Below, one piece after another: positions 36,313-47,399 of a stretch of DNA of 64,000 nt. The notes beneath the pieces were generated by a model, which worked only from the letters and a program-made list of their open reading frames with translations, made no database searches and was not told the origin of the DNA. The position numbers were made by a program, and so were the translations under genes. The number at the start of each line of letters is the position of its first letter. The first letter of the stretch is position 1. Source of the stretch: Phanerochaete sordida (Eukaryota; Basidiomycota; Agaricomycetes; Polyporales; Phanerochaetaceae); assembly GCA_019973155.2 (NCBI GenBank), contig BPQB01000036.1, forward strand, positions 124,001-188,000. Reading direction: 5' to 3'.

Positions 36313-38924
36313 TTACCATGGCTCCCAGTCCCTGTCCCCTAATACTAAATTATACCACAGCTGTTCCGTTCCAGAGTCCCGGATCTTGTCCAGAAGATCC
36401 TGAAGCACAGCCGTGTATCTCGATATATCCTCCGTTCGTACGCAGAAAGTGTCCTTCAAATGGTGTCTGCCAATGTAGAAGCCCCAGCGACTCTTCAGCT
36501 GCGTAATCGCCACAGAAGGTGGCCGCCTTGAAGAGTAATTCCCCGCCATTTTCATCCACCACACCTCGCAGTAGAATCTGAAGTTGAGATGCTCACGACA
36601 AAGTGCCGTGGCCTCTTCCGAGTCCTGTAAGTGGGGACGGGTTCAGCATTAGTTTGCGCCCTCTGACACGTACGTACCCCGAGGAAGAGCGCGATTCTGT
36701 TGATTTCTACATCTACCGGAGCATCGTACAGCCGAGTTAGCACGGGCTGCATCTGAATCGTTGCCTGCAGTGTATTCTTGAGCTCGGCGCTGTATTCCGC
36801 GTCGCCGAGATGCCCATGCCAGTTCGAACTGACGTATAGCCTGTAGGATTGTAACGGCACCAGCGTGCTGTTCAGGGCCGTGGTAACCGTGTCATAGGTG
36901 AGCGCCTGCGAACACTTCGCTGCGAGGAGCGCATGTCCCTTGGGCGGGTCGACGTGATAGAGCAGGTCGATGCACCGCCTGCTGTCGACGAGAAACTCTG
37001 TGAACGTGGCGTGCAGCGGCGCTAGGTCGCCGTGTTCGTCGACTAGGAGCACCGCTCGCAAGCAGCTGGCCATCCAGCGCACGTCGTCCTCGGTGAGCGT
37101 GAGCAAGAGCGCGGTGGTGGCGGGCGGCAGCTTGGCGCGGCGGAGGGACATGAACGTGAGGAAATCGTGAAGACGGCGGTGCATCGCGGGCGAGGCCGCG
37201 AGGTCCCGCTGCGGAAATGCTGAGCGCAGGACCTGCAAGTAGAGCTCGTCCAGAGCCGACAGCCCGGCGCCGCTCGAGCTGAGGAGCAAGGCGAACTGCT
37301 CTTCCGGGCGCGTGTCGTATATCTCGAGGTGCTTGACAGCGACGCGGGCGTAGATGAAGAGGCCGTCGGCACGGGCGATGAGGTGGTCAAGCGCAGCGGG
37401 GTGTGCGCGCACAAAGTCGCCGTATGGGTGTAGGCCCTGGAGAGTCTGGCGTAGGTAGAAGTCGACGTCAACCTTCGACTCCGTCCTGGCGAGCGTGTCG
37501 TCGAGACGTCGATGGTACACGACATCCGTAGCGTCCTGGGACGTGAGTATGGGGAGAATGTGACGCTCGGGCCGAGTGGCGAGGAAAACTCGCAGCCACG
37601 GAATACCGCGTACGAGCTCCAATAGACAACGCAGGAGATCGGGGATGAGGTCCCTGTCTTTGCACTCGTCCAGTCCATCGATGACGATAAATGTTGTCTG
37701 GTTGAATATAGTGCAACCTGGTTGGCCCGCCAACGGTCTCAGAAGAAGCTCCTCGAAGGTGCCGCGCATTTGCTGATCCCTTCCGTTGTCAAGGAATGTC
37801 TTCGTTGCGTCCGTGATACGAGATCGCAGCGGCCGCTGAGATATTGCAAGCTGGCGGGCGATCGTGGAGAAAAGGGCGTGGGCAGACTCGATCGTCCCGC
37901 GAGAGAAGAAGAAGGACGCGCCCAGGTTGAGATGCCACTGCCCCGCCAGACGGACACAAAGTTGGTGAGCTATCGCGGATTTGCCCAAGCCAGCACCGCC
38001 AGTGAGGAGGAAGAGACGTCTTGGGTCGACCGCAGGATATCCGGGACCGGACCATGACTTGAGATCCCCAAAGATCTCAGTGCGCGTGCCCAGCATGAAC
38101 CCGCTTTTGATTTCTTTGACGGAGAGATATCCAGCCGAGACGTATGGGATAGCGTCGATGGTCCGTCGCTCTTCTGGATTGTGCACGATATAAATTATAT
38201 GTGGGGATATCGGGCTATAATATGCATACCTGCGTCGGCGACGGTCTGCTCCACCCGTCCCACCGCATTCTGTACTGCGAGATGTACATCTAGCTATGAA
38301 AACTTGAGATGTCTCAATGGAGAGGGAGAATTTAGCCTGGTCGCGTACAATGAACATTGCCTGGGCAGTCGCCAACTGTGAGGTCATGTTGGCCAGGATC
38401 GCTTCGTTCCGCTTCACAAAGCAGAATGCCTTGCACCAGCCACGAAAGCCTTCTCCACCCTTCAGCCCGTCGGCAGTCTCTTGGATCTTGCCCAACGCGC
38501 TGCAGGCGGCGACAATGTCTCATCACGTGTTTATGAGGTGGAACGCGCGAAAACGAACCTCAGGAGCGCATTGATCTGCTCCTTGAGCACACGAGCGGCG
38601 CCTTCTGGAGCTGCGTTCGCCTCGTCCACATTCTTCCTGATGACCTCACCGAGCGTCTTCGTCTTCTCGAAGAAAGCAGCTTCGGTCTCGCTGTTCGTTC
38701 GCGTGTCCTAAGAGTCGGCGTAAACAGGTAAGGACTGTGCACCCATGCCTCAGCGGATGTGGGCTCACTTTCACTCGTTGAATTACTTCGGACAATATGG
38801 CAACAACAGGCTTCAATGCAGGAACAGAGACCGCGTCAGCAACCGCCGCGGCGATTTTAAGGAGGTCTGAGACAGCATCGAGGGCGTCGTCGAAGGCTTG
38901 ATCCCTGCGTCGATGACGAGGCAT
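36313..38924 (-). CDS. NACHT NLR-like receptor, copy D
   Basis: Spliced model on the minus strand: 38924-38769, 38707-38559, 38499-38349, 38293-38230, 38173-36678, 36624-36313, about 775 residues. Same exon plan as the others and the most GC-rich coding sequence of the set. P-loop GGAGLGKS (all glycines present), Walker B VIDGLDEC, LATRPERH. The C-terminal module is shorter (103 residues) and more diverged (FYCEVWWMKMAG). The last intron has an ordinary donor, GTACGT, at the position where copies B, C and E have GC. The N-terminal helical region ends near 173. Function inferred from the family: intracellular STAND NTPase sensor. Confidence 0.85.
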
Positions 38925-38988
38925 GATGCTCGAGGCGAGCAGCTACGGGTAGCGTGCGACGGGCAGATGAGTGGAATGAAAAAGGTAT

Positions 38989-39005
38989 GGATGCGGCGTG
39001 GCATG
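38989..39005 (-). promoter_or_regulatory. Conserved upstream element of receptor genes (copy D)
   Basis: GGATGCGGCGTGGCATG lies about 65-81 bp upstream of the start codon, the same spacing as in A and B. Confidence 0.45.
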
Positions 39006-39718
39006 GAGCGAACCTTAAGCTGGGCGCAAGCGGACTGGCACCTCGAGGCTAATATCGGACGTCGGGCTGGTGCGCCGCCCTGTACTTCTAATGCCTCGAG
39101 ACTAGACTGCATCGCACGGCGTGTCGCTTTCATGCGCAACAGGTGTGCTCGACATAGTGAGCAGAAGGATGTTCGGTCATATTGCAATCTGGTTCATACA
39201 CCGGGACCGGGATCTTGGCTTTATCTAATCATTGCCGTTTTCGGACTCGCTCAAATCTTCTGGCACGGCGATATTCTCTTTGCGGTCTGCCGCACTATAG
39301 TTGAGGGTGTCAACGTCGCTAGAAGCTGTGATACTGTACTAGACATCCAGCTGCTTTTGAACAGGCCCAAGGGATACGGCCCTAGTCGCCGAAGGTGGCA
39401 CCCGCTCGCGGACCTTGACGTTCATCGACGGTTCTCCTAGTCCGCCCAGGCTGATCCACGATCTTGCCAGTGTTGACGCTATCTGCAGTCATTTCTGCAC
39501 TGGAGCATGCTTCTCGGCTGTGTGGCGTGTAATACGCAAGCAAACAATTGCGCGATTTATCAATAAACGATGTACAAGATGCAACACGGTACAACGTTAT
39601 ACGAGGAGCACATATACGCTACAATTGTGAGATATCGCATGAAGTCGGCGATGTCCGGGAAAGACAATTAGCTGGTCCCTTTGAACACGCAAAAGACAGA
39701 TGCATCTAATCTGTTGCT
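39006..39718. other. Intergenic
   Basis: No gene recognised between the receptor D upstream region and the stop of the exchanger-like gene, whose 3' untranslated region must lie in its right part. Confidence 0.4.
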
Positions 39719-41725
39719 CTAGCTTGTATCGCCTCCGCCGTTGGCGAGCGCAGCCGCAACTGATTCGGGACAGCTGAGCATAATGGAGAGCTCAGGCTGG
39801 CCGATGTAGAACCACGCTGTGATAGCCTGTCGGCGGTGAGTTAGCTATGTGCAGGCAAGGAAATTGGAGCGAGACGTACGATCATGATGTAGAAGGCTAT
39901 CATAATCAGGCCTTCCACCTAATCCGTCTTGGAGTCGGCCGTGACGTAGTTGACCACGAAGCACGCGCTGAGTACAACTCCGAGCTCGTAGAAGTCTGTC
40001 AGTACAAATAGTGAGCGATAAACATGGCACAACATGTGGTGAGGGCTCCTACCAAAAAGCATACTCATCGGTTTGCCCATCCACCAGCCCAGAAGCACGA
40101 AGAATGGCAGCCAGAACAGCGTATACTGAATGCTCAGGTCGATTGCCCGCCCCTTTGCCAACTCCGACGGTATCACCGTCTGCTTCCCCGTGATATGATT
40201 CCACATTGATCTTGCACAGTAGGCAATCACGATGCACCCGTCTGCCGAAAAGGACACAATTGGGAGCAGTATCAGTCCAAACCACTCCTCCCGGATGTGC
40301 CCCTGTCCGCGCAGGTCGTCGATGCTCTCCACGAGCTGCGAAGAAATTAGCATGGCAGACTATGTTAAGGACAGCGAGTGTACTCACAAATTCCGCCGTG
40401 ACGCACATGAGCGTGACGGTGACACCGAGCAGCATGATGCATGCAAGCGGGTGGATCTCAGGATTGACATAGCGCAAGTTCATTTCTCTCCGCTTGACCT
40501 CTAACGGCATATTCGGTGGGGGTTGCAGCATGGCATCTGCAACGGGAGCGCTGTGGAAGAGGAAGATGCGCGAGGCGACATATACTGCCAACAGCATGAC
40601 CGCGAGCCCGCGGCTCATTTTCAAAATCTCACCCCGCATATAATCTGACACCACGTTTCCGGCGTAGGTCGCTGTGCCGTCTGCGGCAATGGCCTCGGCT
40701 CCCCTGTCTAGTGACGCAAAGAGCGTGCTGGGGAGGAGGATTGTCAGTACGCCAACGACGAGCAGTGAGTGATTAAGCTTTGTCCGGTGAGGGATCAGGT
40801 GTTGCTCGAGGATGGTGACGCCGCCGACCCAGAATGCTGTTCCGGGGATCAAAAGGGCATGCAAGACGACGACGCCTATGACGGTCGCCTGGAGCAATCG
40901 CAACCTACTGCTATCAGCGTAGGTCAAGCCAGACGAAAGAAGATACTGACTCGCACTTGCATAGCAATATAATGGCTAGCGCTGCTTCCACTGCGCTGTA
41001 CACGTAAATTTGCACTGCTGAGATATAGTCAGCGAAGCAGATTGTACGACTTACTTGTTAAGAGCGAGGCTGACCAGTTCTCCTAGCTCAGAGCTTATAT
41101 ACAACGTCATTTGCTCGCCACCCCAATCGAACATCTTGTCAAGAGGTATGATTGAAACGAAGCACACTACAGAACACAATTAGTATTCTTCGATCGACAT
41201 CAAGCCGTACTCACGTGCAAAAGTCAGCTCATGCGGCCAGCGTCCAGCATCGGTCAGAAAATGCGACGTCCATGCAAACGGCAAGAAGATAAAGAGCACA
41301 TTGATCCCTAGATAACTGTCAATCTGCATGCGGCATGTGAGACGGACATGGTACGCACATGAGCTGAAGATCATATTGCCCAAACTTTTCCTGAGACCTG
41401 GCGTAGGCACTCCCTTGCCTCGCAGCCTGTCCCACCACCGCATTGTATAGATGTCGCCCTCGTCAAAGTGATAGACGTTCTCACTGGGTGTTGTTATTTT
41501 GCGTCAGCCGAGTGGGTTTCTCGTGACGTACTGCGATGGCCCTTTGCCTCGTTCCGCTTCGGCGACCTCAGGATCGAGCTCCGTGGTAGCCACGATGAAT
41601 GGAGGAAAGGGGAGAGGTAGTGGGCTGCACAGTGAAGCCCCTTTCTGCGCCACAGTTCTCTTGTACGCATCGTCTAACAAGCACTTGATCAGCGGTGGCA
41701 GGTGTTCAGAGAACGTCATGGGCAT
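39719..41725 (-). CDS. CAX/VNX1-like vacuolar cation/H+ exchanger with an in-frame TAG
   Basis: Model on the minus strand: 41725-41532, 41483-41355, 41315-41215, 41166-41055, 40995-40957, 40904-40388, 40335-40053, 39995-39880, 39826-39719; 533 codons including stop, all phases join. Many hydrophobic helices. Family motifs: NNAVEAALAIILL (first exchanger repeat, with its Glu), LNHSLLVVGVLTILLP, GLILLPIVSFSADG (second repeat), and FVLLGWWMGKPMSMLF. Members swap H+ for Ca2+ or monovalent cations across the vacuole membrane. The usual GNxxEH of the second repeat is replaced by SFSADG, which fits the divergent VNX1-type branch (inference). Codon 484 is TAG (39919-39921), where relatives have a Trp-like position (NWLEG). 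Reading resumes cleanly after it to a natural end, so the last helix is lost unless the codon is read through or is an error. The 5' end is uncertain; family members often have longer N-termini. Confidence 0.75.
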
Positions 41726-44255
41726 CGGGCCTCCGCACGGGAACCATCATGGACGGAATGGTATGCATGCTGGACATGGTGGTGCACAGGTAAAGGGCGA
41801 CGACGCGCGCCGTTATGGTGTGGCAGGCGGGAAAGAGCAGAAACGTGTGGGCTGCCCAGGATGTGGGGTCCTCTGCGAGCAGACTGTCGTGGGGCCAAAG
41901 CGGTACAGTGGCGACGTCTGTTGCACAATAATGAGTTCAGCATGTCTTCGGCGCGGTGTCTCTTGCTTCGTACCGTCCAATATGTGAGAAGCTATCTTCG
42001 ACATGCCTGAGCTGCGCTAACATGGGTTATAGTGCGAAGCTTCAGCTCGCCTTGAAGGCAATGCAGAAGCCTGCAGGAATCGCGGCCATATGAACTCCCG
42101 ACGAGAGCAAGCCGGATGCAGGTAGTGGACAGCGTGGTATGGTTCTCGAACTCTTGATCGGCATGGCGGAGATGCGTCTGTCGTATGAGAAAACGTCGCA
42201 AACAGCCTAACGAGAGTCGATGCCATTTGCGAGAATCGTTCTGCGTACGAACTGCTCTACGGACACCCAGTACGCTTCGCGGACGTAAGGTGCCCCTTCT
42301 CTCCGACACGCTCATGTCAGAACACCAACCTTCCCTGCTCTAACCATCTCCCAGCGCCACTACACGGGAGTACCCTAGACCGCACGCAGCGATAGCGGAT
42401 TCATTCCTTGCCGTGCGCGGAAGCCGTGGCACACCATGGACATCACGCGGGGACGTCGTTTCGATTTGTCGCCTGCAGATTCCGACCGCTGGCCGGGAGT
42501 TGCTTCGGTAAGCGGACACCGCGGAGCCAAGGGGTCGTATGACGCGAGATGTAAAGGGCTGCGGTATGAAGGTGCGTCGCGCTCACGCTGAAGAGCGTCC
42601 AAGTGGGTTGCTGATGACTGGACGAGGTCAAAGATATATTGGTCGCAATACCTTCGCCGTTGGACGCAGCGTCAACGGCAAAGACATACAGGAGCGGGTC
42701 TACGGCTTGCAGCGATGACATCAGAGCATCGCAGCTGCATGGGCCAGCCCTCCGCGCCGCAGGAACAGGACTGGGTGACAGGCAGCGAACCCAGCACCAC
42801 CTTTGACGTTTTCGCCGCTCTGGAACGATAGTGGTAGGCTCAGTACCAATGGTTTGAGTGCGGGCATGCCCCGCTGGCGTGCCCAGGGAGTGGCAAAGTC
42901 AGAAAAGTCGGCGGGCAGCGGATATGCCTAGGTGTGGTTCGTCAGACATTGATCAGAGCGTATGATACACACCACGAGTTCCATGAGAGGGGCGAGACGT
43001 GTAAGTCTGCTGAAGGAAGCTACTCAGATTCAGAACTTTCTCTCTGCGGCAGAGGAAGTATACGGCGCACCTGTTCCAACACGACCAGAGAGGCTGTTCA
43101 CGCCGCAGCCAGCGTACACAGCGCTCTTCTGTAAAAACTCACTCCTTCCCTTCACGATGCGGGACGCCTTCTTGAGCCACGGCCGGCAGGATGACCTCGT
43201 GGAGTCGACGCCGAGAGGGTGAATGAGATGTGCTCGGCGAGGAAGCTCGCAAATATCTTCGTGGTAAGGTACGTCAAATGGTCGCTTTGAGCGTATAGGC
43301 CATGCGCAGCAGACACCGTCGTTACGTTCAAGGTGAAGCGTTCAGGTTTTGTTGGATGTTGTGGTCAGGAGCATGTTCGGCGATGTCTGCGTTCGAGACC
43401 GGAGACGGGATTTCAGCGTTATCTAATCATTACTGTATCAAGGCACTATCAAACCTTTCGATAACGACCGGCGCTACGTGATCTTCGCCAGCGCTGGCTC
43501 CTGCGCCAACTTTGACTCGCGACTCGACGTCAACTTTGTAGAACACTCAAACCGGTCGCATGAAGACGTACTGGACGTCTCACTGCTTTCATTGCTCAGC
43601 GAGCTTACGGAATGTGAGCCTTGTATCTGAGGATGGTGCCCTCTGCGGGACTGAGATGACTCAAGCCGGATGAAAGCGCGAAAAGACGACCGAAGTAGAG
43701 TCACTACTCCGTAATGTGACGACTGCGTCTCTGCTCTTCGAGTCCAAACACGCCTGCGGAGCATGCAGCGTGAAACGTATTCAGGCGATGGTGAGTGACC
43801 GACCTCGGTTCGTCTCTCTGATTTTAATGCGTGGCTGATGTCTCATCATCCGGCGCAGATCGCTGACGCGCCCGGACGACCGTGCTATGCAAAGACCGCC
43901 TGGGTCGCCTTGTTCTCTCTGCGCAGCAGGCTTGTCTCAAGCCCTTATGTCTTTGTTCTTCGGCTGAGGCTTGACATCACTATCTGGTCTGTGCGTCCCG
44001 GCTTCAGTATTGTGCATTCTCCTGATGCCCGAACGCTAGCCATCAAGCAACAGCTACCGTCGAACAGACGGCCGGTGCTACCGGACCTTCTGCCCCGCTT
44101 CTGCGACGGGGATGCACATGCGCGTGTGGACGATGGCGTTCGCGACGACTCCGAGCTTTGTCCTCGTTCTCAGGGCCGAAACATGCGGACATACATAGGC
44201 AGGGCGGCCTTGCCCCCGCAGCCGTCAGGTCGTTCGCCACTTGACCGCACATCTC
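41726..44255. other. Unassigned region between exchanger and first DUF6534 gene
   Basis: No confident gene. The plus-strand stretch 42962-43222 (contains LKEATQIQNFLSAAEEVYGA) and the minus-strand stretch 42443-42721 (contains LQAVDPLLYVFAVDAASNGE) look mildly protein-like and may be single exons of unknown genes. The upstream part of the exchanger gene may also lie within its left edge. Confidence 0.3.
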
Positions 44256-46136
44256 ATGCAAAGCCAGAGCTCGATCGAAGTCCCTATGGGTCTCGTGCCA
44301 CGCTTCGATGTCAACGGTACGCTAGGATGGCTCTTGATCGGTGAGTATGCCTCGAGCAGTATTGGTTGAGGATGCTAAAGGCGTTCGCAGCCGAAATCGT
44401 CATCTCCGTGTTGGGCACGCTCTCACCAACGCTATTCGCTATTCTGACCCGAATTCTGCAGCCTCTTTGGTGTGGCAACGATGCAGACGTACATCTACTT
44501 TTACCGAGGTTCGCGCGACGGCCCGTTCCTGAGGAGAACGGTCAGCCTTCTCACTTCAAAACTAAGGGCAAAGCTGAATCTCACATAGATTTTCTTTCTA
44601 TGGTACGCCGCCTCCATCCACTCGGCGGACGGCTGAGGATAACTTCGTCCTTCGCAGGGTCCTCGACGGCGTTCACCTCGGATTTTACAGCCATGCTGTC
44701 TATGGCTATGCTGTGACGAACTTCATGAACCCTTTGGCCCTCTTGAATATACCATGGTGCGACCGTCTTGAGCTCTGCGCGGGTCTCGAATTTGACGCAG
44801 GCACTTTCTCCCAGGAGCTTCGCAGCGACCATGTTCATCACCGTACGTGGCGCTCGAGGAGACGCAGGCGACCAACCCCTGACCTTGAAATGTAGGAGAT
44901 GATCCAAGCGATAGTGACGTTGTGCGTATCGCAAAACTATTCTGCACGGTCTATCGTCTCACATATGCCCAGAATATTCTCGTACAGGATATACAAGCGT
45001 GAGTCCCGCCATGCAAGCTGGAAAGTATCACGCTGACAAACGTCAAGTCAGCGAGAGGGCTTGGCCCCTTGCTTTCATCGTACGGCCACGTTAACGCGCG
45101 TTAGTGTGTCCCCCTTGCTAACGGGCTGCTCAGCTTCCGCCCCAGTTTTTGAGCTGTGGTACGTACTTGAAATACCTCGTCTCACATTTGTCTGACAACC
45201 ATGTATCGCAGTTGGGAGTATCGGTAAGTCAACTTCACGCACGAGACTGACCTTATCTGACGGCCCGCACGCTGTATCTAGTGACTGGGGTATTGGAGTA
45301 GGTCGACCTGCGATACCGCCACTGCGCAGCCACACTTACCTCGAACAGATGCCTAATTCCTAGCTATCAGGAATTCGAGCAGAAATATGCGGTAGGCCCG
45401 ATACTTACCATGACTACTACTATTCTGAAAATGCTGCAGTGGGTCTGGTATAGCACCTCCGGTCTCTACACATTCGTCGACTGTGCCATCGCCGTCTCGC
45501 TCTGCGTTACTCTCGCCAAACACCGGACGTCGTTCCGACGGTACGTGCGCCTCAGCTACGGGACCATGAAACACGAGCTGAAGGAGCTCAGGACGCTCTC
45601 CGTCGTACGGACAATCATACTCTTCAGCGTGTGCACGTGCGCTCTTACAAGGTGCGCCCAAGCATCCCTGCCGGTGTAGCGGTGCTCATGCCTGCACAGC
45701 TCGTTCGCGCTCGCCGCCGTCATAACAGTGCGCACCCTTTCCCTGTCCTCGCCTCTTCTGACCCTCGTACAGCTCGTAGCGCTCCCAAAGAGCTTTCTGT
45801 ATGTTGCGTTCGCTATCATACATCCGAACGGTACGTTCTTTGACATCCTCGCGTTCGAGCGTACCTGAAGCGTCTCGATAGTCATGATCAACTCGCTGCT
45901 CGCGATGCTTAACTCGCGCGACATGCTGCGCGAGATGTATGCCGGGCAGGTCGTGTCGGTGCACTTCTCGGAGTTGACGGGAGGTGCGAGTGCAGACGGT
46001 GCGCGTGTGGCTCATGCACAGGGGGTTGGTCAAGTCGGTGCAGAGTCCAAGGAGCAGGTACGTCTTTCCCTAGATGTGGGCCCTGCCTTTGGACTCACTG
46101 TATCAGGTCTCGAGGCGCAGCGAGAACTCTGCGTGA
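44256..46136 (+). CDS. DUF6534-like seven-helix membrane protein 1 (19 exons)
   Basis: Exons: 44256-44340, 44391-44409, 44462-44540, 44589-44602, 44658-44756, 44815-44842, 44896-44921, 44973-44998, 45048-45079, 45134-45158, 45212-45223, 45282-45297, 45364-45391, 45440-45540, 45592-45651, 45700-45727, 45773-45830, 45882-46057, 46107-46136; 942 nt, 313 residues, every phase joins. The protein has the order usual for basidiomycete DUF6534 proteins: LGWLLIG start, MQTYIYFY, FLWVLDGVH, SHAVYGYAVTNFMNPLAL, FSYRIYKLS, VWYSTSGLYTFVDCAIAVSL, then FLYVAFAIIHPN and INSLLAMLNSR. About seven membrane helices. Function unknown; probably a plasma-membrane or endomembrane receptor-like protein. A second ATG at 44286 is an alternative start. 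Intron 16 (45728-45772) is 45 nt without stops, so it could be retained in frame. Confidence 0.8.
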
Positions 46137-47399
46137 CGCATGGTCTTTCCGTCCTACTCGGAGCGTCGTCTGCAGCTAAGCCGCACGAGCGGGTTATCTT
46201 ATCTAGAGCTTTCCATTCCTGGCAGCCCATCGCCAATCTTATCGTCCTACGAACCAAAGCCCCATGGGGCGTCGTGTGAGAGCCTTCTCGCCACCATCGC
46301 CATCCTCGTGGGTGCCATCTCTGTACTCTTACCTGTCAGGGTGTCGAACTGCACACACCGCGCTCCGGGCGTTCGCGGATATCATTCTGCCCCTTCGTGC
46401 GCCGTGATGGTGGTGCGTGCCGGTACTCCTTCTGGTCTGTTTGTCTCAGCAACGGGGAGCCGTACGTCGAGTGGATACACGACGACTGCTGTATCTGACA
46501 GCAGCACGCAAGTGCGAGAGACTGAACATGCACACTGCTCCCGCACAGATGCTGATATATGCTGCCTTTAGATTACAGTCCGAGGCAAAACGGGGGACGT
46601 GCCGTACTCATATTGACAGGTAGGGAGAAAGCAATCCTGGCTTGGATATCTGGCTCTCTTACTAGATGATACTCTTCTAGAGCCTTAGAATCCGCTCCAG
46701 ATCTGCCCGAGGATACCAGTTTCGACAACTTGGCTCAGAGATCTCTACAACAGTCGGCTTCTAATCTCTGATGTTCTCATCATCGAACTTATTGCCTCGC
46801 TCCCAGAGGCAACGTCTTGGTTCACATCGGCGTAACGCGCAGCTACACGAGTCAATTTTGATGAATGCTGGACTAGACAGCACCGTTATGCTCTGATATT
46901 CCTAGAGGTCCATGTACCTGTCCATTTCTCGGAAGGAGTTGGGACTCACTTCGCATAGCACATATCCGCATAACGGCCTGCGCCTTAAACGGGCACGAAG
47001 GACCACCGAACCCAGCCACAGCAAATGCAGGACTCGGCGCGCGCCACCACGACTGTTCCGCCGCCAAACCGTCACCGATAGCGTGCTGTTCGCACTCACA
47101 GCGACTCGCGCCAGGCTGCCATTTGTCTTCCCCGCGCGATGCCATCCGCAGAACGCAGCACAGCCTGCCCAGACTGTGAGTGTGCCTGGCACATATGGGG
47201 ACGGCGCGTTTGGCGCGGGGATCTGACGCAGTGTCCCTGCCCAGACAGCCCACACGGGGACGCTTGCCGCGGATGATTGTGTTCGCTGATCGGTCGAGGT
47301 CCGAGGCATATATTCTGTGAAGAGGTGAGCCCATCAGGTGCACCCACTGCCCCGGCGCGCTGACAGTAATCGCGTCTCGACCGCCCTTCCGCAGTACCG
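46137..47399. other. Intergenic, nothing recognised
   Basis: Between two tandem DUF6534 genes. Short frames only on both strands; I see no domain and no exon set that joins. It should hold the 3' end of gene 1 and the promoter of gene 2. Confidence 0.35.

Noticed and set aside
44391..44840. Reading DUF6534 gene 1 as a frameshifted pseudogene
   Set aside because: At first exons 1, 3 and 5 seemed out of phase, but adding the 19-nt and 14-nt microexons, conserved in all three paralogues, restores every phase.
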